Below, one piece after another: positions 10,424 through 18,736 of a stretch of 64,000 nucleotides of DNA. The translations under genes were made by a program, and so were the position numbers. Origin of the DNA: Caballeronia concitans (GTDB lineage Bacteria > Pseudomonadota > Gammaproteobacteria > Burkholderiales > Burkholderiaceae); NCBI RefSeq assembly GCF_001544615.1, contig NZ_FCNV02000003.1, positions 496,001-560,000 of the forward strand. Direction: 5' to 3'. The first letter of the stretch is position 1. Each line of letters starts with the position of its first letter. The notes below the pieces were generated by a model that was given only the letters and a program-made list of their open reading frames with translations, was not told the origin of the DNA and searched no databases.

Positions 10424-11166
10424 AGCAGCGCATCCGCCGGCACATAGTGCGCTTGCCACGACGCGGCCAATACTTCGGCACCACCCACACGCAAGGGCCC
10501 ATCCTCGAAGTCCACCACGATAATGCGATCCGCACCCGCAGGCGCGACCGGGCGATCGTTCACGCGGCCATCGGTCAGTACCCATAGCCAGCGGCGTTGA
10601 TGAGGCCGGCGACGTGACACGCGCACGAGCACCGTCGCCGCGCTCGATATGCCGAGCGTGAGCGGCGTGCCGCCTCCGCCACCGATCGGCGCGATCCATC
10701 GTTCATTGAACCAGTGCGCCGCGCCCGGTTGCCGACGCACTTCGGCATGTCCGCCGCCGAAGCATACGAGCGCCACTTCAGCACGCTCGCGATAAGCGCG
10801 GTCGAATAGCGCGATGAGCATGCCCTTGGCGCGTGCAAGGCGCGCGCCGCCGAGCATCGAGCCGGAGCAATCGAGCAGGAAACAATGCAGCGCGCTCGCA
10901 TCGGCATCGGTACGGCGAAAGCGCACGTGCTGCGCATTGAACGGCGCGGCGCGCTTGGCTCGCAATGTCGCCATCCAGTCGATGCGAGCGCTCTTCACGC
11001 CCTCGCGTGCAGCGAAGCGGCCTTGTGAACGCGCGTTCTGCCATCGAAGACGATGCGCTTGCGCATCGGCGTCGAGCCTTCGATGGCTCAGGCTTTTTTT
11101 GCGGCGAGCGGCCTGACTTGCTTGACCTTGGCCGTGCCTGCCGGCTCGGGCGGCACATAGCCCCAC
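10402..11166 (-). CDS. ChlD-like VWA protein of a cobaltochelatase
   Basis: The conserved part runs from SHRRLDADAQAHRLRWQNAR onward: a basic stretch, then a von Willebrand A domain with the MIDAS motif CFLLDCSGSML (DxSxS), GGGGGTPLTLGI and VLTDGRVND. Such proteins partner a ChlI-like AAA ATPase and CobN to insert cobalt, in place of CobT. The true start is unclear. The only ATG (11166) lies 79 bases inside the ChlI gene, a GTG at 10998 would cut off conserved sequence, and a CTG beside the ChlI stop is possible. Its 3' end overlaps the convergent cobJ end by 22 bases. Confidence 0.8.
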   Translation of the reverse strand: MGLCAARAGRHGQGQASQAARRKKSLSHRRLDADAQAHRLRWQNARSQGRFAAREGVKSARIDWMATLRAKRAAPFNAQHVRFRRTDADASALHCFLLDCSGSMLGGARLARAKGMLIALFDRAYRERAEVALVCFGGGHAEVRRQPGAAHWFNERWIAPIGGGGGTPLTLGISSAATVLVRVSRRRPHQRRWLWVLTDGRVNDRPVAPAGADRIIVVDFEDGPLRVGGAEVLAASWQAHYVPADALLQYQRGV

Positions 11167-12089
11167 TCGCCGTCCTGCTCGCTTGCACCGTTTGCCTGAC
11201 GAGGCGGCGTCTCGCGCGGCGGCGCTTCAGTCTCGCGACGCCGGTGACGCAAGACAGCTTCGGCCACGCATTCGACGTGCTTGGTTTCCACGTAATCCGC
11301 GCCTTCGAGCGCCGCGAGCGCACGCGCCGCGCGCAACATCACGAGGTCCGCGCGCAGACCATCCACTTGTGCGGCGATGCAAAGCTCGCTGACGCGCGCA
11401 TGAACGGCATCGTCGAAATCGAAGTCGTTCAGCGCGGCGCGGGCCGCATCGATGCGTTCGCCGAGCGCCGCCTGATTCTCTTCATGAAGCGCACGAAATG
11501 CTTCGGGGTCCGTATCGAATGCAAGACGCGACTTCACGATCCGCTGCCGCACGCTCGCATCGAAGCAGTTATTCAGTTCCACCGCGAGCCCAAAGCGATC
11601 CAGCAGTTGCGGACGCAACTCGCCTTCCTCCGGATTCATCGTGCCGATCAACACGAAGCGCGCATCATGCCGATGCGAAATGCCGTCACGCTCGATGATA
11701 TTCACGCCGCTTGCCGCAACGTCGAGCAATTGATCGACGAGCGGATTCGGCAGCAGATTCACTTCGTCGACATACAGCACGCCGCGATGCGCCTTTGCCA
11801 GCAAACCCGGCGAGAACTTCACGCCGCCGTCGCGTAGCGCGCTTTGAATGTCGAGCGTGCCGATCAATTGCTCCTCGCTTGCGCCGAGCGGCAACGTCAC
11901 GAGCCGTCCTTCCGGAAGAAGCTCGGCAAGCGCGCGCGCCGCCGTCGATTTGGCCGTGCCGCGCGGTCCGCTGACGAGCACACCGCCAAGCGACGGATCC
12001 ACAGCCGCGAGCAGCAACGCCTGCTGCAACGGCGCCTGTCCGACGAGCGCGGTGAAAGGAAACACTGGAAATAAAGAGGTTTCGTTCAA
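11088..12089 (-). CDS. ChlI-like AAA ATPase of a cobaltochelatase
   Basis: The protein (about 333 residues) is a magnesium-chelatase-type AAA+ ATPase. It has FPFTALVGQAPLQQALLLAA, Walker A GPRGTAKSTAARAL, the Walker B stretch GVLYVDEVNLLPNPLVDQLL and sensor FVLIGTMNPEEGELRPQLLD. The C-terminal tail is Pro/Glu-rich. In this context it should power CobN-dependent cobalt insertion, acting as CobS does elsewhere. I choose the TTG at 12089: it makes a four-base TTGA overlap with the cobN stop and has GAAGG eight bases upstream. A GTG seven codons later is the alternative. It is co-transcribed after cobN and before the VWA gene. Confidence 0.88.
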   Translation of the reverse strand: MNETSLFPVFPFTALVGQAPLQQALLLAAVDPSLGGVLVSGPRGTAKSTAARALAELLPEGRLVTLPLGASEEQLIGTLDIQSALRDGGVKFSPGLLAKAHRGVLYVDEVNLLPNPLVDQLLDVAASGVNIIERDGISHRHDARFVLIGTMNPEEGELRPQLLDRFGLAVELNNCFDASVRQRIVKSRLAFDTDPEAFRALHEENQAALGERIDAARAALNDFDFDDAVHARVSELCIAAQVDGLRADLVMLRAARALAALEGADYVETKHVECVAEAVLRHRRRETEAPPRETPPRQANGASEQDGEWGYVPPEPAGTAKVKQVRPLAAKKA

Positions 12090-15000
12090 ATCTGTCGGCC
12101 TTCGAGTTGCTGCTCGACATCGAGCAGATGCCGCGTCACCGCATCGCGATACGCGCCCGGCTCTTGCCACAAGCCGCGCTCCATCGCTTCGAGCAAACGC
12201 TCGCAGATAGCGTGCAGCGCATGCGGATTGTGCTGCGCGATGAAGTCGCGCGTGCCGGCATCGTTCACATAAGCATCGGTGACGAGCGCATATTGATGAT
12301 CCGACACGACGCGCGCAGTGGCGTCGTAGCCGAAGAGATAGTCGACCGTCGCGGCCAGTTCCGATGCGCCCTTATAGCCGTGGCGCTTCACACCATCGAT
12401 CCATTTCGGATTCACGACGCGCGCACGCACCACGCGCGCGATTTCTTCGTCGAGCGTGCGCACGCGGGGCGCGGCGGGATTGCTGTGGTCCGCGTTATAC
12501 GCTTGCGGCTGCAGGCCGGACAAGTAACGCGCCGCTGCAATCATGCCGCCCTGAAACTGGTGATAGTCGTTCGAATCGAGTATGTCGTGTTCGCGGTTGT
12601 CCTGGTTTTGCAGGACCACATCGAGCGACGAAAGCCGCGTGCCGAAGCTCGCGCGTGCTTCGACACCATCGCCGCCCTGCGAGTAAGCGTAACCGCCCGT
12701 GCTTTGATACGCAGCGGCGAGGTCCGCATCCGTTTCCCATTGACGCGCGTCGATCAGTTCCTGCAAGCCCGCGCCATATGCGCCGGGTTTCGTGCTGAAC
12801 ACGCGCCATCCCGCGCGCCGTCGCGCTTCTTTCGCATCGACGCCACGGCCGATGAGTTCATCGCGCTCACGAAGAATCCGCGCGCGGATAGGGTTCACGT
12901 CCTCGGGTTCGTCATCGAGTTCGGCAACGGCTTGCACTGCTGCATCGAACAAATGCATGAGGTTCGCGAATGCATCGCGAAAGAAGCCCGATACGCGCAA
13001 GGTCACGTCGATGCGCGGACGATTGAAGATGGAGATCGGCAGAATCTCGAAGTCCGTCACGCGATGACTGCCCGCCGCCCACTTGGGCCGCACGCCGATG
13101 AGCGCGAACGCCTGCGCGATATCGTCGCCGCCGGTTCGCATCGTCGCCGTGCCCCACACTGAAAGACCGATTGCGCGCGGATAATCGCCGTGATCCTGCA
13201 CATGCCGTTCGACGAGCATGTTCGCGGACTTGAGCCCGAGCGACCAAGCCACTTGCGTCGGCAAGGCGCGCGTATCGACCGAATAGAAGTTGCGGCCCGT
13301 GGGCAAGACATCGGGCCTGCCGCGCGATGGCGATCCACTCGGTCCCGGCGGCACGAAGCGTCCTTCCAGACCGCGCTTGAGCTGCATGAGTTCTTGCGGC
13401 CCGCATGCATCGAGACGCGCGAGCACATCGCATTTCAAGCGTTGCAGCACGAGCGCGGTGTGCGGCCCCGGTGCGGGTGTGAGTGCGTGTGCATCGTCCT
13501 GCAACAGCTGCATGGCAAGACATTCGAGCCGCTCGCGCGTGTCGCCATGATGACGCCACGGCGCATCGCTTACGGCTTGCAATGCTTCGGGGCGCGGGCC
13601 GGTCCATGACGCGGACCAGTCGGCATCGAGCGGATTGAACGCATCGCCCAATTGCAGGTCGCGTGCGAGCGCGGTGATGAGGCTCGCGTTCGCGCCTTGA
13701 CCGTCACCAATCGGAAAGCGCCCGAGCGCGAGCAGCGTATCGCGGCGTTGCGTGCCTTGCGGCGATACGCCGAACACATGCAAGCCGTCACGTATCTGCG
13801 CTTCCTTCAGTTCGCAGAGATAGGCATCGGCGCGCGTGAGCAACGCATCTTCGCCCGCAATGTCACGCGGCGCATCGAGCCCGAGTTCTTCATGCAACCT
13901 ATGCTCGACGATGTTCTCGAGTATCGACTTGCGCAAGAGCTTTGCGCGGCGAGTATCGACCATCAATGCTTCGTAGTATTCGTCGACCTGCCGCTCGAGA
14001 TCCTGCAACGGTCCGTAGTTTTCAGCGCGCGTGAGCGGCGGCATCAGATGATCGATGATGACCGCCTGCGCACGACGCTTCGCCTGACTGCCCTCGCCCG
14101 GATCGTTGACGATGAACGGATAAAGATGCGGCATCGGCCCGAGAATCAGATCGGGCCAGCATGATGCCGATAATGCCACGCTCTTGCCGGGAAGCCATTC
14201 GAGATTGCCGTGCTTGCCGACATGCACGAGCGCATCGGCATCGAAACGCATGCGCAGCCAGAAATAAAACGCGAGATAAGAATGCGGCGGCACGAGTTCG
14301 GCATCGTGATAGCTCGCATAATCATTGCGCTCGCGCGAACGCGACGGCTGAATGCCGACGAAGATTTCACCGCAGCGAAAGCCCGCGATCATGAAGCGGC
14401 CGCGCCTGATCGTCGGATCATGCTCGGGCGCGCCCCACGTTTTCTCGAGCGCGGCGCGTGCATCGGCGGGCAGCGCATTGTAGGCATCGAGATACTCTTC
14501 GAGCGAAAGACTTTGCAGCGCGGGACGCAGATCACGCACGACGGGATCGTTCGTCACGCCTTGCGTCAGAGCAGCGATGAGCGCATCGCCATGTTCGGGG
14601 ATATCGCCCACGCGATAGCCCTCACGCGCAAGCATCGACAGAATGCCGACCGCCGATGCCGGCGTATCCAGACCCACGCCATTGCCGATTCGCCCCTCGC
14701 TTGCCGGATAGTTCGCGAGCACGAGCGCAATGCGTTTCTTCGCATTCGGCGTATGCCGCAGCGCGCACCAGCGTCGGCTCAGTTCCGCGACGAAGCGAAC
14801 GCGTTCGGCATCGGCCTGATAACGCACGACATCCACTTGCGTATGCGGACAGTGATAAGCAAGTCCTTTGAAACTCACTGCACGCGTGATGATGCGGCCA
14901 TCGACTTCGGGCAATGCAATATGCATCGCGACATCGCGCGAATTCAGGCCGTGATTGTCCTTCTCCCAATCCTCGCGATTGCCGCCGCTCAGAATGACTT

Positions 15001-15871
15001 GCAGCACGGGCGCATCGCCTGCGACTTCGAATGCTTCGCTTTCGCCGATAACGCCCGCTGCAAATGCCGTCGTATTCAATACGAGCGAGGCGCGATGCTC
15101 CGCGCACAAGCGTTCCACGACTTCGCGGCTGACGCTTTCCTTGAGCGACGCAATGGCAATGGGCAGTGGATTGAGGCCTTCTTTCTCGAGCGCTTCGATG
15201 AGTGAATCGAATACCGCCGTGTTTCCCGACTGCAAATGCGCGCGATAAAAAAGAATCGCGACGACAGGCGCGCCTTCGGTCCATCGCGCGCGCCAGTCGT
15301 CGATCAGGGCGACATCGCGCTCGGGGTGATAAATGGCAACGGCGGGCAACGTACTCGGCGGCTGCGGCTCGCGACCGAAACCGAACGAGCGATGAGCGAT
15401 TGCGCGCAAGAATTCCTCGGCATTGCGCGCGCCGCCTTCGCGCAGATAGCGCGATAACTCGCGGCAAAACGCGGCATCGGCGGTGCTCTTCGCAATCAGG
15501 TTCGGGTCTTCAGTGAGATCGCCGGAGAACATCGCAAGCACTTGCCTCTCGCTCTTCGCAAGCGACACGAGCCGCTCGATGCCATAAGGCCAATACGATT
15601 CACCGCCGAGATGATCGACGACGACGACCTTCGCATGACGCAATACGTCATCGACATAAAAGTCCACTGACGCCGGCTGGCGCAAGAACGATTGATTCGC
15701 CAGCCGCACTTCGGGAAACCCGGCTTCGAGGCGCGGAAAGACGCTTGCAAGCAACGCAAGCGTGGTGTCGGCGGAACTGAGCACGACAATGGGCGCGCGC
15801 GTCTGCTCGATACGCATGACGCCTGCGGCATCATCGACGAATCCTCCCGGGGTCGTGCGTAGCAAATGCAT
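12086..15871 (-). CDS. cobN: Cobaltochelatase large subunit CobN
   Basis: CobN is the large subunit that binds hydrogenobyrinate a,c-diamide and cobalt. The 1,261-residue length fits the family. Recognisable stretches include VVVVDHLGGESYWPYGIERL, VVAILFYRAHLQSGNT, ALVLANYPASEGRIGNGVGL, HVGKHGNLEWLPGKSVALS and TAMRTGGDDIAQAFALIG-like sequence in the last third. The ATG at 15871 (MHLLRTTPGGF) is used because it lies four bases after the cobW stop; the longer frame to 15952 overlaps cobW. The order cobW-cobN-chlI-chlD forms one minus-strand operon led by a B12 riboswitch. Confidence 0.95.
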   Translation of the reverse strand: MHLLRTTPGGFVDDAAGVMRIEQTRAPIVVLSSADTTLALLASVFPRLEAGFPEVRLANQSFLRQPASVDFYVDDVLRHAKVVVVDHLGGESYWPYGIERLVSLAKSERQVLAMFSGDLTEDPNLIAKSTADAAFCRELSRYLREGGARNAEEFLRAIAHRSFGFGREPQPPSTLPAVAIYHPERDVALIDDWRARWTEGAPVVAILFYRAHLQSGNTAVFDSLIEALEKEGLNPLPIAIASLKESVSREVVERLCAEHRASLVLNTTAFAAGVIGESEAFEVAGDAPVLQVILSGGNREDWEKDNHGLNSRDVAMHIALPEVDGRIITRAVSFKGLAYHCPHTQVDVVRYQADAERVRFVAELSRRWCALRHTPNAKKRIALVLANYPASEGRIGNGVGLDTPASAVGILSMLAREGYRVGDIPEHGDALIAALTQGVTNDPVVRDLRPALQSLSLEEYLDAYNALPADARAALEKTWGAPEHDPTIRRGRFMIAGFRCGEIFVGIQPSRSRERNDYASYHDAELVPPHSYLAFYFWLRMRFDADALVHVGKHGNLEWLPGKSVALSASCWPDLILGPMPHLYPFIVNDPGEGSQAKRRAQAVIIDHLMPPLTRAENYGPLQDLERQVDEYYEALMVDTRRAKLLRKSILENIVEHRLHEELGLDAPRDIAGEDALLTRADAYLCELKEAQIRDGLHVFGVSPQGTQRRDTLLALGRFPIGDGQGANASLITALARDLQLGDAFNPLDADWSASWTGPRPEALQAVSDAPWRHHGDTRERLECLAMQLLQDDAHALTPAPGPHTALVLQRLKCDVLARLDACGPQELMQLKRGLEGRFVPPGPSGSPSRGRPDVLPTGRNFYSVDTRALPTQVAWSLGLKSANMLVERHVQDHGDYPRAIGLSVWGTATMRTGGDDIAQAFALIGVRPKWAAGSHRVTDFEILPISIFNRPRIDVTLRVSGFFRDAFANLMHLFDAAVQAVAELDDEPEDVNPIRARILRERDELIGRGVDAKEARRRAGWRVFSTKPGAYGAGLQELIDARQWETDADLAAAYQSTGGYAYSQGGDGVEARASFGTRLSSLDVVLQNQDNREHDILDSNDYHQFQGGMIAAARYLSGLQPQAYNADHSNPAAPRVRTLDEEIARVVRARVVNPKWIDGVKRHGYKGASELAATVDYLFGYDATARVVSDHQYALVTDAYVNDAGTRDFIAQHNPHALHAICERLLEAMERGLWQEPGAYRDAVTRHLLDVEQQLEGRQI

Positions 15872-15875
15872 CGTG

Positions 15876-16955
15876 CTAGGCCTGCACGAGCGCGTTGGCG
15901 AGCGCGGCGTCGAATGCCCGCTGAAGCGCCGGCTGATCGAGGTCTTCACCAATCAGCACGAAGCGGCTCGCGGCTTCGCCTTCGGACCAGCGACGGTCGA
16001 AATAGCTGTCGAAACGGCGTCCCACGCCTTGCACGACGAGACGCATCGCAGCGCCGGGCAGCGCGGCGAAGCCCTTCACGCGATAGATCGTGTGTTGCTC
16101 AACGAGGGTCTGCAAGGCCGCGATGGCCTGATCGCGCGATTCGATATGCGCGTTGACGACGACCGAATCGAAGTCGTCGTGATGATGATCCGCGTGGCCT
16201 TCATCGTCCACGGAACCATGATGATCGTGCCGCAAGTGAATCGTCTCTTCGGATGCCGCCTGCAAGCCGAGCAACGCATGCAGATCGAGCTTGCCCATCT
16301 GCGCGGGCACGATCTTTACTTCGGGCGGAATCTCCGGCCGCACGAGTGCTTCGACTTTTGCAAGCGCATCGGCGTCCATGAGGTCGGTCTTGTTGACGAT
16401 CACGAGATCGGCAGACGACAACTGATCCTCGAACAATTCATGCAGCGGCGATTCATGATCCAGATTCGGGTCGGCCTTGCGTTGCGCATCGACTGCATCG
16501 GGATTGGCCGCGAACTGTCCGCTTGCGGCAGCAGGACCATCGACGACGGTAATGACCGCATCGACCGTAAAGGCATTCTTGATCGACGGCCAGTTGAACG
16601 CTTGCACGAGCGGCTTGGGCAATGCGAGGCCCGACGTTTCGATCAGCACGTGATCGATGCGCTCTCGCCGCTCGAGCAATTGCTCCATCACCGGATAAAA
16701 CTCTTCCTGCACGGTGCAGCACAAGCAGCCGTTCGCAAGCTCATAGAGATTGCGGTCTGCTGAAGCCGCCTCGTCATCGCAGCCGATACCGCAGCCCTTT
16801 AGAATTTCCCCGTCGATGCCCAACTCGCCGAACTCATTGACGATCACGGCCAGGCGCAAGCCCTGCGCATGGGACATGATGTGGCGCATCAAAGTGGTCT
16901 TGCCGCTGCCGAGAAAGCCGGTCACGACGGTGACGGGAATCTTGCGGGTTTGCAT
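15876..16955 (-). CDS. cobW: CobW family metal-chaperone GTPase
   Basis: This 359-residue G3E GTPase begins MQTRKIPVTVVTGFLGSGKT, with Walker A GFLGSGKTT. The metal-binding NGCLCC motif of the family follows at about residue 72, then the GTPase motif VNKTDLMDA. A His/Asp-rich segment (LRHDHHGSVDDEGHADHHHD) before the CobW C-terminal domain would bind metal ions such as cobalt or zinc. The start at 16955 has GGAG six bases upstream; the open frame extends to 17123 only through the leader. It is the first gene of the cobalt-insertion operon under riboswitch control and likely delivers cobalt to CobN (inference). Confidence 0.93.
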   Translation of the reverse strand: MQTRKIPVTVVTGFLGSGKTTLMRHIMSHAQGLRLAVIVNEFGELGIDGEILKGCGIGCDDEAASADRNLYELANGCLCCTVQEEFYPVMEQLLERRERIDHVLIETSGLALPKPLVQAFNWPSIKNAFTVDAVITVVDGPAAASGQFAANPDAVDAQRKADPNLDHESPLHELFEDQLSSADLVIVNKTDLMDADALAKVEALVRPEIPPEVKIVPAQMGKLDLHALLGLQAASEETIHLRHDHHGSVDDEGHADHHHDDFDSVVVNAHIESRDQAIAALQTLVEQHTIYRVKGFAALPGAAMRLVVQGVGRRFDSYFDRRWSEGEAASRFVLIGEDLDQPALQRAFDAALANALVQA

Positions 16956-17094
16956 CGTTGCTCCGTGGCTCGTGTGTGCGTGCGCCGCGCATCGTGCCGA
17001 TGGCGGCGTCGAATGCGGTGTCAAACGGGAAAGCGCACGGCTTCGTGGATCATGGGTCGAGCCGCATCCCCGCGGCGTCGGTCCTCGCGAAAGT

Positions 17095-17283
17095 CTGGCC
17101 GGTATCCGGGCTTGCGGCTTCATTGCGCGGCCTTCCTGCCATGCTTATGACAGTGGCCTTTAGCGCAATGCGCGGAATCGATATTGCCGATGCCGCCAGT
17201 CGCTTACCGTTGCGGGGGCAGCGCAGGTTGGCGCGTGCTTTCCTTAGAAAAAAGCCGGGCGCTTCCTGCTTCCCGTTTAACTG
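17095..17283 (-). promoter_or_regulatory. Cobalamin riboswitch ahead of cobW
   Basis: On the minus strand the aptamer elements read GTTAAACGGGAAGCAGGAAG, GCTGCCCCCGCAACGGTA, GCCACTG, GGAAGGCCGCG and the terminal box CAAGCCCGGATACCGGCC. It lies between the promoter at 17326-17354 and the cobW start at 16955. Boundaries are approximate. A second AAACGGGAA-complementary stretch (TTTCCCGTTT in RNA sense, 17021-17033) lies about 240 bases downstream and could pair with the 5' part of the aptamer. Confidence 0.9.
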
Positions 17284-17325
17284 TGCGCGAAAGAAGCTCG
17301 CGCACGAGCACCAAAACTGCGTGAA

Positions 17326-17354
17326 AGTCTAGGCTGAGCGCGAGAGAGCGTCAA
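17326..17354 (-). promoter_or_regulatory. Sigma70-type promoter of the cobW operon
   Basis: Read on the minus strand, TTGACG (17354-17349) and TAGACT (17331-17326) are separated by exactly 17 bases, a good match to the vegetative consensus. Transcription would start near 17318, about 35 bases before the aptamer, giving a leader of roughly 360 bases before cobW. Confidence 0.65.
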
Positions 17355-17424
17355 GGAAACACGCGCTATTAACAGGCGCATATGGTATCTTTGGCCCGCG
17401 ACTGGTGCTCGCGCGTTCGAACGC

Positions 17425-17622
17425 AACGCGCAGTTAAACGGGAAACAGGAAGCCGTGAGTTCTATGATCGAACGAAGCGTGCCAGCCTGTGCTGTCCCCG
17501 CAACGGTACGCGACCGGCGGCATTGCATGCGTGCAATGCCGCACATCGTGCGAACACGCCACTGCCGCTCGCGGCGGGAAGGCCGCGCGATGAGGTCGCA
17601 AGCCCGGATACCGGCCAGCGCA
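17425..17622 (+). promoter_or_regulatory. Cobalamin riboswitch ahead of cobE
   Basis: The plus strand carries a second copy of the same aptamer type: CAGTTAAACGGGAAACAGGA, GCTGTCCCCGCAACGGTA (one base off the usual CCCCC), GCCACTG, GGGAAGGCCGCG and CAAGCCCGGATACCGGCC. It is near-identical in its core to the cobW riboswitch on the other strand, so the two form a large imperfect inverted repeat around a shared 140-base promoter region. It should control cobE-cobO-cobB-DUF1289. Boundaries are approximate. Confidence 0.9.
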
Positions 17623-17629
17623 GGGGACG

Positions 17630-17660
17630 AAGCGCATCGCTTATGCATGGCGATGCGCTT
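17630..17660 (+). promoter_or_regulatory. Strong hairpin, likely expression platform of the cobE riboswitch
   Basis: AAGCGCATCGC (17630-17640) and GCGATGCGCTT (17650-17660) pair perfectly over 11 bases around a nine-base loop. The hairpin starts eight bases after the B12 box and ends 22 bases before the GAGGGA ribosome site of cobE. There is no U-run, so it is not a classic terminator; it may switch ribosome access or Rho entry (inference). Confidence 0.6.
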
Positions 17661-17690
17661 TGCCAAACGCCGCGCATCCGCGAGGGACGC

Positions 17691-18137
17691 ATGCGCCGCT
17701 CGCACCGCCCATTCTTTTCGATGAAGTCTACTTGCGCCAATGAGCGCGGTCTTGCAGTCGGCATCGGTTGCAGGCGAGGCGCAAGCGCCGACGCTATTGA
17801 AACCGCCGTGCGTGCCGCGCTGAACGAATCGAGCCTTCTTTTTGAGGACATTTCTTTGGTGGCCAGCATCGACGCTAAAGAAAACGAAGCCGGTTTGCTG
17901 GCGTTTTGCGCGCGCCATGAATTGCCCTTGCGCTTTTTCACAGCGGAAGACATTGCTCGCGTGCCCAGCAGTTATTCGCGTCACGCCGACGAGCACATGA
18001 ATGTGGATGGCGTGTGCGAGCCTTGCGCGCTGCTTGCGAGCGGCGGCGGGCGTCTTCTGGTGGGCAAGACTATCGTGGGCGGCGTGACCGTCGCCATTGC
18101 AAGGAATCAGACTCTGTCGAGCACGAAAACCTCATGA
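17691..18137 (+). CDS. cobE: CobE / CbiG C-terminal domain protein
   Basis: The protein matches the CobE/CbiG C-terminal family: GLAVGIGCRRGASADAIETA, VASIDAKENEAGLLAFCARH, RVPSSYS and a late GVCEPCALLASGGGRLLVGK. CobE is needed for cobalamin synthesis in Pseudomonas, and it probably binds a corrin intermediate; its exact role is unsettled. The ATG at 17691 has GAGGGA directly upstream (148 residues); ATG 17721 ten codons later is an alternative with no ribosome site. The upstream open frame to 17382 is riboswitch sequence. It ends in a four-base overlap with cobO. Confidence 0.88.
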   Translation: MRRSHRPFFSMKSTCANERGLAVGIGCRRGASADAIETAVRAALNESSLLFEDISLVASIDAKENEAGLLAFCARHELPLRFFTAEDIARVPSSYSRHADEHMNVDGVCEPCALLASGGGRLLVGKTIVGGVTVAIARNQTLSSTKTS

Positions 18138-18736
18138 AAACCGATACCGAATCGCATCTGCGCATGACGCAGCGTCGCAAGGAAGGGCACGAAAAGAAGC
18201 AGGCCGCCGCCGATCATGAGAAAGGTTTATTGATCGTCAACACGGGCAACGGCAAGGGCAAGACAACGGCCGCATTCGGCATGGCAGTGCGTGTACTCGG
18301 CCACGGCATGAAGCTCGGTGTCGTGCAGTTCATCAAGGGCGCTTTGCATACATCGGAGCGTGACTTCCTGAGCGCAGTGGCGAACTGCGATTTCGTCACG
18401 ATGGGCGACGGCTACACATGGAACACGCAGAACCGCGAAGCCGACATGGCGACCGCGCGCAAGGGGTGGAATGAGGCGCGGCGCATGATCGAAAGCGGCG
18501 ATTATCAAATGGTCGTGCTCGACGAACTCAACACCGTGCTCAAGTACGAGTATCTGCCGCTGGATGAAGTGCTGGATGTACTCAAGGCGCGGCCCGCGAT
18601 GCTGCATGTGGTCGTGACAGGCCGTCATGCGCCCGATGCGCTCGTCGATATTGCGGATCTCGTCACCGAAATGCGGCTCGTGAAGCATCCGTATCGCGAG
18701 CAAGGCGTGAAAGCACAACGCGGCGTCGAATTCTGA
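18134..18736 (+). CDS. cobO: Cob(I)yrinic acid a,c-diamide adenosyltransferase
   Basis: CobO attaches the adenosyl group from ATP to the reduced cobalt. The 200-residue protein has the P-loop LLIVNTGNGKGKTTAAFGMA near residues 36-55, VVQFIKGALHTSERDFL and VVLDELNTVLKYEYLPLDEV, all typical of the CobA/CobO/BtuR family. ATG 18134 gives a four-base overlap with cobE, and its stop shares a base with the cobB start. This tight spacing supports one cobE-cobO-cobB transcript. Confidence 0.96.
   Translation: MKTDTESHLRMTQRRKEGHEKKQAAADHEKGLLIVNTGNGKGKTTAAFGMAVRVLGHGMKLGVVQFIKGALHTSERDFLSAVANCDFVTMGDGYTWNTQNREADMATARKGWNEARRMIESGDYQMVVLDELNTVLKYEYLPLDEVLDVLKARPAMLHVVVTGRHAPDALVDIADLVTEMRLVKHPYREQGVKAQRGVEF

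Noticed and set aside
10969-11837. Plus-strand frame opposite the ChlI-like gene
   Set aside because: The minus strand has intact AAA motifs here; the plus frame is Arg/Cys-rich without any domain.
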